From NCBI RefSeq assembly GCF_004153445.1, contig NZ_SDQC01000005.1, positions 62,001 through 126,000 of the forward strand: 64,000 nucleotides of DNA, in the 5' to 3' direction. The notes below the pieces were generated by a model. It ran no database searches and had not been told where the DNA came from. It saw only the letters and a list, made by a program, of their open reading frames with translations. This document shows, one piece after another, positions 1 to 9,233 of this stretch. Every line of letters starts with the position of its first letter. The stretch's first letter is position 1. The translations under genes were made by a program, and so were the position numbers. This DNA is from Allopusillimonas soli. GTDB lineage: Bacteria > Pseudomonadota > Gammaproteobacteria > Burkholderiales > Burkholderiaceae_B.

Positions 1-1
1 C

Positions 2-124
2 GACCTTCCCAAAGCCTTCCAGTCCTCAGGCATCTCCGGCCGGCGCTCGGTCAGCGCGGCCTTTGCCTCGCATCCGCCGCTTGAGGCGCGCATCCACGCG
101 CTGCAGGCCGCCCAAAGCTTCTGA
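2..124 (+). CDS. C-terminal fragment of HtpX-like M48 metalloprotease (partial)
   Basis: Only the last 40 codons are in the window; the frame runs in from the left edge and stops with TGA at 122-124. The peptide ends with a stretch reading [15 protein letters not shown], which resembles the conserved C-terminus of HtpX-type membrane zinc proteases (S/T-HPP-x-E-x-RI-x-AL). HtpX degrades misfolded inner-membrane proteins. The HExxH zinc motif and membrane segments lie outside the window, so the call rests on this tail alone. Confidence 0.6.
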   Translation, partial: DLPKAFQSSGISGRRSVSAAFASHPPLEARIHALQAAQSF

Positions 125-287
125 CAGGCCAGACGCGCCTGCGCGCATCCGTCCACGACCAGCCCGATCGCGACGCTCGGACGCGTCTGGTTTATCATGA
201 TCAAGCATAAGCGCAGGCTGCTGTCCTGAAAAAAACAGGGAACAACCCGCAATATGTGGCCATGAGGCGCGCCGTCACGGATCCCGA

Positions 288-1961
288 ATGAAAGAATTCT
301 TCGCCCTGCTCGATTTCGGTGGCTATATCGCACTGCTTCTCTGGGGCGTGCATATGGTCCAGAGCGGCGTGCAGCGCGCTTTCGGCGCCGCGCTGCGTAT
401 CTGGATGGGCCGCGCCCTCGATACGCGCGGCAAGGCATTCTTCACGGGGCTAGGCATTACCGCCGCCATTCAAAGCAGCACGGCCACGGGCCTGATGATC
501 AGCAGCTTCGCGGCCGGCGGCTTGCTGGCCCTGGTGCCGGGCCTTGCAGCAATGCTGGGCGCCAATGTCGGCACCACGCTCATCGTCCAGCTCCTGTCTT
601 TCAATTTCACCGCGCTGGCGCCAGGCCTGATACTGATCGGGGTGTGGCTGTTCCGCCGCAACCAACCCAGCCGGCGCCGCGATCTGGGGCGCGTGTTCAT
701 CGGCCTGGGCCTTCTGCTGCTGGCCCTGCACGAACTCATGCGGCTGTTCCAGCCCATCCAGGATGCGCAGCTACTTCGCATCGTGCTTGATGCGCTTTCA
801 GACCAGCCCGTGGCCGCGCTGATTCTATCCGCCGTTCTGGCCTGGGCCTCGCACTCCAGCGTGGCGGTGGTCGTGCTGATCATGTCGCTGGCCAGCCACG
901 GCATGATAGGCATGCCGCTGGCCTGCGCGCTGGTTCTGGGCGCCAACCTGGGCACTGCCATCAATCCGGTGCTGGAGACCAGTGGCGGCGACGATCCGGC
1001 GGCCAGGCGCCTGCCCCTGGGAAACCTGGGCACACGGCTGGCGGGATGCATGGTCGCGCTGCTGTTCCTGCACTGGGTAGGCCCGCTCATGGAACATCTC
1101 TCCGGCGGCCCTGCGCGCGCGGTTGCCAACTTCCACACGTTTTTCAATGTGATCGTGGCGCTGATTTTCATGCCGTTGCTCGACCCCTATGCGCGTCTGC
1201 TGCGGCGCATGCTGCCCAAGCGATCCGACCCCAACGATCCGGCCCGTCCCCAGTACCTGGATGAATCGGCTGGCGAGGTGCCCAGCATTGCCCTGGGCAA
1301 TGCCGCGCGCGAAGCACTACGCATCGCGGACATGGTACAGAGCCTGCTGTCCACCGCGCGCGCCGCATTTCAACGCGACAACCGGCATAGGCTAACCCAT
1401 GCGCGTTATATCGAAAACGCAGCGAGCCAACTGGACAGCCTCATTACAGCCTATCTGGCTTCGCTGGACGTCGATAACATGAACAACGACGACCACCGTC
1501 GGCTTGACGAGGTGGTCGCGTTTTCTTCCAATATGGCCCATGCCGCCAACCTGATTGCCAATGGGCTGATCGGCCACACAACCACCATGCGCAAGAAGGC
1601 CTGGGTGCTCAACGACTGGCAAAAAGAGCAGTTGCTGGCGGCGCTGGAGCGCCTGATGCGCAATGAACGCCAGAGTGCCGCGCTGTTCGTGGCTGAAGAC
1701 ATCAAGAGCGCACGCTATCTCGCGTTCGAGAAAGATCACTTCCGCGAACTCGAGACCGCCGCCGCCGAACAAAACCTGCAGGCAATCAAATCGGGCAAGC
1801 TGGAGGACATTGAACAGGGCTCATTCTTCCTGGACATCCTGCGCGATGCGAAGGCCATCAACTCCTGCCTGGTCGGCGCCAGCGCCTACCCCATTCTGGC
1901 CAAGCACGACGAGCTACTGCCCAACCGCCTGCGCGACAACGAGGCGCCGGCCGATACCTAG
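288..1961 (+). CDS. Na/Pi cotransporter family protein with C-terminal PhoU-like domain
   Basis: This 557-residue inner-membrane protein belongs to the NptA/YjbB family (COG1283), which moves phosphate with sodium. Two inverted membrane repeats are visible, each with the family signatures: QSST at residues 62-65 followed by GANVGTT near 90, then SHSSV near 188 followed by GANLGTA near 218. The segment after about residue 340 is hydrophilic and helical, as expected for the cytoplasmic PhoU-like domain. The start at 288 gives a first membrane helix beginning near residue 10; no strong Shine-Dalgarno is visible. The gene ends convergently with the hydrolase gene, overlapping it by 4 bp. Direction of transport (uptake or export) cannot be told from sequence. 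Confidence 0.9.
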   Translation: MKEFFALLDFGGYIALLLWGVHMVQSGVQRAFGAALRIWMGRALDTRGKAFFTGLGITAAIQSSTATGLMISSFAAGGLLALVPGLAAMLGANVGTTLIVQLLSFNFTALAPGLILIGVWLFRRNQPSRRRDLGRVFIGLGLLLLALHELMRLFQPIQDAQLLRIVLDALSDQPVAALILSAVLAWASHSSVAVVVLIMSLASHGMIGMPLACALVLGANLGTAINPVLETSGGDDPAARRLPLGNLGTRLAGCMVALLFLHWVGPLMEHLSGGPARAVANFHTFFNVIVALIFMPLLDPYARLLRRMLPKRSDPNDPARPQYLDESAGEVPSIALGNAAREALRIADMVQSLLSTARAAFQRDNRHRLTHARYIENAASQLDSLITAYLASLDVDNMNNDDHRRLDEVVAFSSNMAHAANLIANGLIGHTTTMRKKAWVLNDWQKEQLLAALERLMRNERQSAALFVAEDIKSARYLAFEKDHFRELETAAAEQNLQAIKSGKLEDIEQGSFFLDILRDAKAINSCLVGASAYPILAKHDELLPNRLRDNEAPADT

Positions 1962-2743
1962 GTCAGGTACCTGGCGAACCAGGCCAGGCATCGCTCCCAG
2001 CCGTCCTTGGCATCGGCAGGGTTGTAGCTGGGCCGGTAATCAGCAAAGAATGCGTGCCCCGACGCCGGGTACACCACGATCTGCGAGGCCTGCGCCGCTT
2101 CCCCGCCCTTGGCGAGAGCCCCCTCCATGCTGCGCACATCCTCAAGCGGTATGCTGGCATCCTTGCCGCCATACAGCCCCAGCACCGGACCGTGCAATTG
2201 CCCGGCCACGTCGACCGGATTGCGCACCTGCAGCGGACCATGCCCCGTAGCCAGTCGGCCATACCACGCCACGCCGGCCTTGCAGACGGGGTTGTGCGCG
2301 GCATACATCCATACGATACGCCCGCCCCAGCAGAAACCACTGATGCCGACGCGCTCAGTATTCGCGCCCTGCTCGCCGGCCCAGGACACAGCGGCATCAA
2401 GATCGGCCATGACTTGCTCGTCGGGCACTTTGGATACAATTTCCTTGATGAGGCGGGCATTGTCGTCGTAGCTGCTGGCATCACCCTGACGCTGATACAG
2501 TTCAACCGCCACCGCCATATACCCCTGGTGCGCAAAGCGACGGCAGATGTCCTGGGTATGCTCATTCACGCCAAAAATCTCCTGGACCACCAGCACGAGC
2601 GGGAAGCCGCCCTCTCGGGTCTCCCCTGGCGCAGCATAGTATGCCTGTATCGGCTGGTCGAAGGAGGGTATGTCCACCCTACCCGTGCGCAAGCCTTCGG
2701 CGCTGGTGTGCAGTGTGGTTTGCGTACCCGATGCATGTGACAT
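1958..2743 (-). CDS. dienelactone hydrolase family protein
   Basis: An alpha/beta hydrolase of 261 residues with the dienelactone hydrolase catalytic set: nucleophile Cys138 in GFCWGG, Asp195 in GGKDASIP and His230 in ASGHAFF, plus the conserved Glu55 in QEIFG that activates the cysteine in this family. Family members open lactone rings such as 4-carboxymethylenebut-2-en-4-olide, but many have unknown substrates, and no aromatic degradation genes lie nearby. A good ribosome binding site (AAAGGAG) precedes the ATG at 2743. No signal peptide is seen at the predicted N-terminus, so it is probably cytoplasmic. It lies downstream of polA on the same strand with a 93-bp gap. Confidence 0.9.
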   Translation of the reverse strand: MSHASGTQTTLHTSAEGLRTGRVDIPSFDQPIQAYYAAPGETREGGFPLVLVVQEIFGVNEHTQDICRRFAHQGYMAVAVELYQRQGDASSYDDNARLIKEIVSKVPDEQVMADLDAAVSWAGEQGANTERVGISGFCWGGRIVWMYAAHNPVCKAGVAWYGRLATGHGPLQVRNPVDVAGQLHGPVLGLYGGKDASIPLEDVRSMEGALAKGGEAAQASQIVVYPASGHAFFADYRPSYNPADAKDGWERCLAWFARYLT

Positions 2744-2836
2744 GTCTGCTCCTTTAAAAACGTGATTGACGACGGCCTCATATGCCGTTGCGGCGAGCCG
2801 GAGCCAGCCGCCATGGACAGGCTCCAGCCAAAAATT

Positions 2837-5554
2837 TCAGTGCGCCTGCTCCCAGTTCGGCCCCGCCCCCACCTCGGCCACAAGGGGAACAGTCAATTGC
2901 GCAACGTTGCTCATGAGCTGAGGCAATTCCCGTTCCACGACAGACACTTCGTCGGCAGGCACGTCCAGAACCAGCTCATCATGAACCTGCATGACAAGCA
3001 GACTGCGCATGGCCTTGGCCTGCAGCCAGTCCTGGACCGCCACCATGGCCATCTTGATCAGATCAGCCGCCGTGCCCTGCATGGGCGCGTTGATGGCGGC
3101 ACGCTCCGCCGCCGCACGGCGCGGGCCCTTGGCGCCACGCAACTCGGGCAGCCACAGGCGGCGGCCAAACACCGTCTCGACGTAGCCGAGTTCCTGCGCC
3201 ATGGCCTTGGTCTGCGCCATATAGGCCGCCACGCCGGGATAGCGTGCAAAATAGCGATCAATATAGGAGCGGGCCGCATCGCGCGTAATACCCAGGTTGG
3301 CCGCCAGGCCGAATTCGCCCATGCCGTAGATCAGTCCAAAATTGATGGCCTTGGCCGCGCGGCGCTGTTCCGCCGTGACCTGCGCCTGCGCCACGCCGAA
3401 GACTTCCGCCGCCGTGGCCCGGTGAATATCGTCGCCGCGCTCAAAAGCCTGGCGCAGATTGTCGTCGTCGGAGACGTGCGCCATGACCCGCAACTCGATC
3501 TGGGAATAGTCCGCTGACACAATGCTGCCGCCGGTGGCGACAAACGCCGCACGCACGCGCCGCCCTTCCGCGGTGCGCACGGGGATATTCTGCAGATTGG
3601 GGTCCGAGGACGCCAGCCTTCCGGTAATGACCGCGGCCTGCGCATAGCGCGTATGCACCCGCCCGGTGGCGGGATTGATCATGCGCGGGAGCTTGTCGGT
3701 ATAAGTGGACTTGAGTTTGGCGAGGCCGCGATACTCCAGCAGCAGGGCGGGCAGAGGATAATCGCGCGCCAACTTGTTCAACACATCCTCGTCGGTGGAG
3801 GGCGCGCCGCTGGCGGTCTTGCGCACTACCGGCAAAGCCATGCGCTGAAAGAGTATCTCGCCCAATTGTTTGGGAGAGTTGAGATTGAAGGGCTGGCCAG
3901 CCAGCTCATGGGCGCGTTGTTCAAGCTCCAGCAGTTGCTTGCCCAGCTCGGCGCTCTGTTCAGCGAGCAGCCGCGCGTCGATGCGCACGCCATTGTGTTC
4001 CATGACAGTCAGCACACGCGAGGCCTGTACTTCAAGCTGATAAATGCGCTCCAGGCCGGGATCGGCCGCCACCTTGGAACGCAGCACACCGTGCAGTTGC
4101 AAGGTGAAATCGGCGTCCTCGCTGGCATAGAATGCCGCCTTGCCGACATCGACCTCGTCGAAACCGATCTGCTTCGCTCCCTTGCCGCACAAGTCCTCGT
4201 AGGTCGTGCCAGTACGGCCTAGCCAGCGCTCGGCCAGCTCTTGCATATTGACGCGCCGGTGGGACTCAAGCACATAGGCTTGCAGCATGGTGTCGTCGGT
4301 GATGCCCGACAGTGCAATACCCTCGTTGAGCAACACATGCGTATCATACTTGGCGTTGTGCAGCAGCTTGGCGGCTCCCGCATCCTCGAGCCAGGGGCGC
4401 AGCCGGTCGAGCACGTCTTTCTTGGGCAATTGCGGCGTATGGTCCGGTCCGCGGTGCGCTACCGGTATGTAGCAGGCATGGCCCGGCTCGGTGCTGAGCG
4501 AAAGACCCACAAGCCGTGCACACATCGGATCCAGCGACGTGGTCTCGGTGTCCAGCGCCACGAGTTCGGCTGCCTGAATGCGCGCCAGCCAGCGAGACAG
4601 GCTGTCCATGTCGAGTATTGTTTCATAATGTGTCTGCATAGGCGCCGCCGGCTGGTCGGCCGCTTGGCGGCTGTCCTGTTCGGGGATGCGCTCGGGGTCT
4701 CCGGTCAGTTCGCGCAGCCAGGTACGGAAGCCATATTCCTCATACAGCTGCACAAGCGCATCGCGATCGGGATCGCGCGGCAGCAGTTCGCCAAGCCCGT
4801 GGGGCACTTCGGGAATATCGCAATCAGTGCGTATGGTCAGCAGTTCGCGCGTCAGCGGGAAGTTCGGCACCGCAGCCTGCAGGTTCTTGCCGGCCACGCC
4901 CTTTATTTCCGCTGCGTGCTCGATCAGGGTTTCCACGCTGCCGTACTGGGTCAGCCACTTGGCGGCAGTCTTGGGGCCGACCTTGTCCACGCCCGGGACA
5001 TTGTCCACCGCATCGCCCGTAAGCATCAGGTAATCGACGATCTGCGCGGGCGTAACGCCAAACTTGCGTATGACGCCCGCAATATCCTGGCGATCGCCGC
5101 TCATGGTATTGACTAGCTCGACGTGCTCGTCGACCAGTTGGGCGAGGTCTTTGTCGCCTGTGGAAATAATAGTGTGCACACCTTCGCGCGTGGCCCGGCA
5201 GGCAAGCGTGCCGATGACATCGTCGGCCTCCACGCCCGGAATGCTTAGGACGGGCCATCCCATGGCTGTCACCGCACGATGGATGGGGGCGATCTGCGCA
5301 GCCAACTCCTCGGGCATCGATGGGCGGTTTTCTTTGTACAACGGGTAGATATCTTCCCGGAACGTCTTGCCTTTTGCATCGAAAACGCAGGCCGCGTAAT
5401 CCGCCTTGTAATCCTGTGCCAGTCTCCGTAACATAGAGATGACACCATACAGGGCACCAGTCGGTTCTCCCCTGGCGTTACGCAAATCCGGCATGGCGTG
5501 GTACGCACGGTAGAGATAGCTGGACCCATCAACAAGCAACAAGGTTTTTTTCAT
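2837..5554 (-). CDS. polA: DNA polymerase I
   Basis: The 905-residue protein has the three Pol I domains in order: 5'-3' exonuclease (about 1-300, starting MKKTLLLVDGSSYLYRAYH), 3'-5' exonuclease (about 330-520) and family A polymerase (to the end). The proofreading site looks intact: DTETTSLD (Exo I), HNAKYD (Exo II) and a YASEDAD (Exo III). Polymerase motifs DYSQIELR and QVHDELVLD are present. It fills gaps and removes RNA primers in replication and repair. The frame is open further upstream to 5683, but the family N-terminus sets the start at 5554. That start codon overlaps the start codon of the divergent LOG gene (TCATGA), so the polA leader must lie inside the neighbour's coding sequence. 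Confidence 0.97.
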   Translation of the reverse strand: MKKTLLLVDGSSYLYRAYHAMPDLRNARGEPTGALYGVISMLRRLAQDYKADYAACVFDAKGKTFREDIYPLYKENRPSMPEELAAQIAPIHRAVTAMGWPVLSIPGVEADDVIGTLACRATREGVHTIISTGDKDLAQLVDEHVELVNTMSGDRQDIAGVIRKFGVTPAQIVDYLMLTGDAVDNVPGVDKVGPKTAAKWLTQYGSVETLIEHAAEIKGVAGKNLQAAVPNFPLTRELLTIRTDCDIPEVPHGLGELLPRDPDRDALVQLYEEYGFRTWLRELTGDPERIPEQDSRQAADQPAAPMQTHYETILDMDSLSRWLARIQAAELVALDTETTSLDPMCARLVGLSLSTEPGHACYIPVAHRGPDHTPQLPKKDVLDRLRPWLEDAGAAKLLHNAKYDTHVLLNEGIALSGITDDTMLQAYVLESHRRVNMQELAERWLGRTGTTYEDLCGKGAKQIGFDEVDVGKAAFYASEDADFTLQLHGVLRSKVAADPGLERIYQLEVQASRVLTVMEHNGVRIDARLLAEQSAELGKQLLELEQRAHELAGQPFNLNSPKQLGEILFQRMALPVVRKTASGAPSTDEDVLNKLARDYPLPALLLEYRGLAKLKSTYTDKLPRMINPATGRVHTRYAQAAVITGRLASSDPNLQNIPVRTAEGRRVRAAFVATGGSIVSADYSQIELRVMAHVSDDDNLRQAFERGDDIHRATAAEVFGVAQAQVTAEQRRAAKAINFGLIYGMGEFGLAANLGITRDAARSYIDRYFARYPGVAAYMAQTKAMAQELGYVETVFGRRLWLPELRGAKGPRRAAAERAAINAPMQGTAADLIKMAMVAVQDWLQAKAMRSLLVMQVHDELVLDVPADEVSVVERELPQLMSNVAQLTVPLVAEVGAGPNWEQAH

Positions 5555-6233
5555 GACAAACAATAAAGTAGTCCGGCTGCCGGCCTCGCAGCAAATTCCC
5601 CGAATTATGTCAGAGCTGCAGGAAGCGGCCGATACATTGCGGGAAATCGGCTGGTCAGTCAGTATATTCGGGAGTGCTCGCATACGCCCCGATTCGCCGT
5701 ACTACGCGCTTGCGGAGAATCTCGGCGCCCGTCTTGCCAAGGCCGGCCTGACTGTCATTGCCGGCGGCGGCCCCGGCATCATGGAGGCCGCCAACAAGGG
5801 CGCCTTCGAGGCTGGCGGCACCAGCATAGGCCTCAATATTAAACTGCCTCACGAAGCCGCCAACAACCATTACCAGACACGCAGCCTGCATTTCGATTAT
5901 TTCTACTCGCGCAAGGCAACCTTTTTCATGCACAGTGCGGCCTACATCGTGCTGCCCGGCGGCTGGGGCACGATGGACGAAGTATTCGAGGTCATGACCC
6001 TGGTCCAGACGCGCAAGATTCCGCCCGCCCCCATCATACTCATGGGCTCCTCCTACTGGAACGGTCTTATCGACTGGATGCGCGAGCAAATGCTCGCCAG
6101 CAAATATATCGGCCCGCACGATATCGATCTGCTCACGATCACCGATGACATCGGCGTTGCCCTATCCGCAATCGAAACCTTCTGCGCCGAATTCCGCCAC
6201 GAGCGTGAAGAGGCCCCAGCCCTGCCCGAGTAA
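5553..6233 (+). CDS. LOG family protein (cytokinin riboside 5'-monophosphate phosphoribohydrolase type)
   Basis: A 226-residue Rossmann-fold protein of the TIGR00730/LOG family, long misannotated as lysine decarboxylase. The nucleotide-binding GGGPGIMEAANKGA and the catalytic signature PGGWGTMDE are both present. Members cleave nucleoside 5'-monophosphates at the N-glycosidic bond to release base and ribose 5-phosphate; the substrate here is unknown. The ATG at 5553 has AAGG eight bases upstream. A second in-frame ATG at 5607 (MSELQEAADTL) is a credible alternative and would remove the overlap with the polA start codon, but it has no visible ribosome binding site. Confidence 0.85.
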   Translation: MTNNKVVRLPASQQIPRIMSELQEAADTLREIGWSVSIFGSARIRPDSPYYALAENLGARLAKAGLTVIAGGGPGIMEAANKGAFEAGGTSIGLNIKLPHEAANNHYQTRSLHFDYFYSRKATFFMHSAAYIVLPGGWGTMDEVFEVMTLVQTRKIPPAPIILMGSSYWNGLIDWMREQMLASKYIGPHDIDLLTITDDIGVALSAIETFCAEFRHEREEAPALPE

Positions 6234-6260
6234 CACCACCCTCCCTCCCCGCCTTGCGGC

Positions 6261-6276
6261 CTGGCATGCCAGGCGC
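6261..6276. other. perfect 16-bp palindrome downstream of the LOG gene
   Basis: GCCTGGCATGCCAGGC is a perfect inverted repeat 28 bp after the LOG stop codon. It can fold into a 6-bp stem with a CATG loop, but no T-run follows, so termination would have to be Rho-assisted or the repeat has another role. Confidence 0.4.
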
Positions 6277-6389
6277 CAGCCGCATGGGCATTTACCCTTA
6301 CTGCATTCACGGTACCTTGCACTGCGGGTATAGTTCAGCACTCTGACACGGCACAGCTGGCTGATGCCCCGCCGCGCGGCGGCGGAAAA

Positions 6390-6422
6390 CTGGCCCTATC
6401 TAATGAAATCATCTGGACCTAG
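6390..6422 (+). promoter_or_regulatory. putative TauR direct-repeat operator upstream of tauA
   Basis: Two related 10-mers, CTGGCCCTAT at 6390-6399 and CTGGACCTAG at 6413-6422, lie in the same orientation with starts 23 bp apart (about two helical turns). The second ends 93 bp before the tauA start codon. They resemble the direct-repeat motif (CTGGACTTAA-like) reported for the MocR-type activator TauR. The same arrangement recurs in front of tauX at 12741-12773, which is the main support for a common operator. Confidence 0.65.
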
Positions 6423-6514
6423 TCTCATTCCCCGACTATAGGCACTATCCATTCACGAGGCGGCACCTTGCGCCACAAGCACCGCGTGTCGCTATAACCC
6501 GAATGGAGAGAGAC

Positions 6515-7561
6515 ATGAAAACGATGTTTGGACGTATACGCGAATACACTGTGCTGGGATTGGCGGCGGGCGCGCTTGGCCTGGCCTCTGCCGGCGCGGC
6601 TGCACAGACCAAGGTCGTGGTCGGCTATCAGCAGATCGTGGGACCATTTGTCAGTGCCATTGCCGACGGCAGTTTCGACAAGGCAGCCAAGGAAGCCGGC
6701 TACGACATAGACTGGCGCCAGTTCAGCTCGGCTGGCGATATTTCCAGTGCCTTTGCCTCCGGCGACGTGCCTGTTGGCGTACTTGGATCCACGGGGATCA
6801 CCGCTGCCGTGACGCGAGGGGTGGATGTCGAACTGTTCTGGATCCTGGACAATATTGGAAAGTCCGAGGCGCTGGTGGCACGCAACGGATCGGGCATCAC
6901 CAAGCCCGCCGATCTGGTGGGTAAAAAAGTGGGCGTACCGTTTGTATCCACATCCCACTTTCACCTTCTGATCGCGATGAAGGATATCTGGAAAATCAAT
7001 GCCAAGGACGTGCAGATCCTGAATATGCAACCTCCACAGATCGTGGCGGCGTGGCAGCGCGGCGACCTGGACGCCGCCTATGTCTGGCCGCCGGCGCTGA
7101 CGGAAATACAAAAGACGGGCACGACCATCGCGGATTCGGCCGAGATCGGAAAAAAGAGCGTTCCCACCTTTGACGGCATCATCGCCAACAAGGACTGGGC
7201 GAAGAAAAATCCGAAATTCATGGAAGCTTTCACGCGCGTGCTGGCTAAAGCATACAAGGACTATAACGCGAACAGCGCCAACATCACCGCGGATTCGGAC
7301 ACTGTAAAGGGCATCGTCAAGATGATAGGCGGCAAGCCCGACGACATCGTTTCCGCGCTCAAGCTCCTGCTGTTTCCGGATGCCACCGAACAGGCTTCCA
7401 ATGCATGGCTTGGCGGGGGCAAGGACAGCGGCGCAGCCAAGGCATTCGCGGCCAGCGCGCAGTTTCTGAAGGACCAGCGCCAGATCAACAAGCCGCTTGA
7501 CGACTATACGCCGTTTGTCAACGCGAGCTACGCGGAGGCGGCAGCCAAGGCGCAGCAATAG
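6515..7561 (+). CDS. tauA: taurine ABC transporter, periplasmic substrate-binding protein
   Basis: The 348-residue protein is a periplasmic binding protein of the SsuA/TauA/NMT1 group. It has a Sec signal peptide ending near AAAQ (about residues 1-30) and the two-lobed alpha/beta fold expected for aliphatic sulfonate or taurine binding. An ATG at 6503 is also in frame, but GGAGAGAGAC lies directly before the ATG at 6515, which I take as the start. It is the first gene of tauABC-tauR, 23 bp before tauB, and a pair of TauR-like repeats lies upstream. The link to tauXY, xsc and pta makes taurine the likely ligand rather than another sulfonate. Confidence 0.92.
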   Translation: MKTMFGRIREYTVLGLAAGALGLASAGAAAQTKVVVGYQQIVGPFVSAIADGSFDKAAKEAGYDIDWRQFSSAGDISSAFASGDVPVGVLGSTGITAAVTRGVDVELFWILDNIGKSEALVARNGSGITKPADLVGKKVGVPFVSTSHFHLLIAMKDIWKINAKDVQILNMQPPQIVAAWQRGDLDAAYVWPPALTEIQKTGTTIADSAEIGKKSVPTFDGIIANKDWAKKNPKFMEAFTRVLAKAYKDYNANSANITADSDTVKGIVKMIGGKPDDIVSALKLLLFPDATEQASNAWLGGGKDSGAAKAFAASAQFLKDQRQINKPLDDYTPFVNASYAEAAAKAQQ

Positions 7562-7584
7562 GCCAAAACACAAGGAGCGGAACC

Positions 7585-8409
7585 ATGACTTCTCCCATGC
7601 CCAACCTCAGTGTCAAAGGTGTCAGCGTCACCTATCCCGCCCAGCAGCATGGCGGGTCGGTGACCGCGCTCAGGGACGTCAATCTGGAAATCGACGCAGG
7701 CGATTTTGTCGTGGCGCTGGGTGCCTCGGGTTGCGGGAAAACCACCTTGCTCAATGTCCTGGCGGGCTTTCTCTCTCCGACGGAGGGAGAAATACTGCTG
7801 GGCGGCGAGCCCATACAGGGGCCCGGTTCCGACCGAGGCGTTGTATTCCAGAAGCACGCCCTGCTGCCTTGGCTGAATGTCATCGACAACACGGAGTTCG
7901 GCCTGAAGCTGCAGGGTGTAAACAGGTCGCGCCGGCGGGACATCGCCGCCCGCAACCTGGAGCTGGTGGGCCTGCAGGACTTTCATCGCCACATGATCTA
8001 TCAGTTGTCGGGCGGCATGCAGCAGCGTGTCGGCATCGCCCGCGCGTTGACCTGCGACCCGGCCATGCTGCTCATGGACGAACCCATGGCGGCATTGGAC
8101 GCGCTGTCGCGCGAGACCATACAGGAGTTGCTGCTTGACGTCTGGCAACACACGCACAAGATGTTCTTCTTCATTACGCACAGCGTCGAGGAAGCACTGT
8201 TCCTGGGCTCACGCCTGATCGTCATGTCGCCAAGGCCGGGACGAATCACCAACACCTACGAACTGGATTTCAATAAACGCTTTCTTGAGACGAGGGATGC
8301 CCGTGCTATCAAATCAAGTAAGGACTTCATCGAAATGCGCGAGACCGTTCTGGGCATCATCTACGGCGACGAACGCGAAGCTGGCGAAGCCGGGGTCCTC
8401 CATGTTTAA
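7585..8409 (+). CDS. tauB: taurine ABC transporter, ATP-binding protein
   Basis: This 274-residue ABC ATPase has Walker [10 protein letters not shown] (near residues 46-54), the signature [15 protein letters not shown] and Walker [16 protein letters not shown] followed by the switch histidine in [10 protein letters not shown]. It drives taurine import through TauC. The C-terminus is somewhat longer than in E. coli TauB. A ribosome binding site, AAGGAG, lies before the ATG. The last 8 bp overlap the start of tauC, indicating translational coupling. Confidence 0.93.
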   Translation: MTSPMPNLSVKGVSVTYPAQQHGGSVTALRDVNLEIDAGDFVVALGASGCGKTTLLNVLAGFLSPTEGEILLGGEPIQGPGSDRGVVFQKHALLPWLNVIDNTEFGLKLQGVNRSRRRDIAARNLELVGLQDFHRHMIYQLSGGMQQRVGIARALTCDPAMLLMDEPMAALDALSRETIQELLLDVWQHTHKMFFFITHSVEEALFLGSRLIVMSPRPGRITNTYELDFNKRFLETRDARAIKSSKDFIEMRETVLGIIYGDEREAGEAGVLHV

Positions 8410-9229
8410 CAAAGTCATGGCCCGCAAGCCTGCAATGCCGGGCAAGGTGTACGGTGCGCCGGGCGCCGGCTACAGTGGCTTCATCAGCATGATGACGGCC
8501 ATCGTCCTGATCGCGCTGTGGTTTCTCATCACAGGCATGGGATGGATCAAGCCCATATTCCTGCCTTCGCCATTTGCCGTGTATGACAAGTTTGTCGAAG
8601 CACTCACCATAGGGGTTGCCAACTCGACCCTGGCGCAACATACCGCCGCAAGTCTGGGGCGCGTCATGGGCGCCTTCCTGCTCGCGCTGATCACCGCGGT
8701 GCCCGTGGGGATATTGATGGGGGTGAATCGCGTGATGCGGGGCCTGTTTGATCCCATCATCGAGTTCTACCGGCCGCTGCCCCCCTTGGCCTATCTGCCG
8801 CTGGTCATCATCTGGTTTGGCATCGGCGAGTTTCCCAAGGTATTCCTGATCTTCCTGGCCATTTTCGCGCCCATGGCCATCGCCGCGCGGGCAGGGGTTC
8901 GCTCCGTTTCCATGGAGCAAATTCACGCCGCCTATGCGATGGGCGCCTCGCGCAGCCAGATCATTACGCACGTTATCCTCAAGGCCGCCCTGCCCGAAAT
9001 CTTCACCGGCATGCGCATCGGCATCGGGGTGGGATGGACCACCCTGGTGGCCGCCGAAATGGTGGCATCCGCCCGGGGCCTGGGCTTCATGGTCCTGAAC
9101 GCCGCCCAATACCTGGCCAGCGACACCGTGATCATGGGCATACTCGTCATCGGCTTCTTCGCACTGCTGTTCGATATGCTGCTGCGCTATCTGGAACGCA
9201 TGCTGATTCCATGGAAGGGGAAAGTCTGA
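8402..9229 (+). CDS. tauC: taurine ABC transporter, permease
   Basis: The 275-residue integral membrane protein has about six hydrophobic segments and the BPD permease EAA loop ([19 protein letters not shown]) that docks on the ATPase. The frame is open back to 8285, but the ATG at 8402 overlaps the tauB stop codon (ATGTTTAA), and the upstream part is antisense-like to tauB, so 8402 is chosen. It carries taurine across the inner membrane with TauA and TauB. tauR follows after only 4 bp. Confidence 0.92.
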   Translation: MFNKVMARKPAMPGKVYGAPGAGYSGFISMMTAIVLIALWFLITGMGWIKPIFLPSPFAVYDKFVEALTIGVANSTLAQHTAASLGRVMGAFLLALITAVPVGILMGVNRVMRGLFDPIIEFYRPLPPLAYLPLVIIWFGIGEFPKVFLIFLAIFAPMAIAARAGVRSVSMEQIHAAYAMGASRSQIITHVILKAALPEIFTGMRIGIGVGWTTLVAAEMVASARGLGFMVLNAAQYLASDTVIMGILVIGFFALLFDMLLRYLERMLIPWKGKV

Positions 9230-9233
9230 ATTC

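Noticed and set aside
6503-6514. Upstream ATG as the tauA start
   Set aside because: GGAGAGAGAC between 6505 and 6514 is the ribosome binding site for the ATG at 6515; starting at 6503 would translate it.
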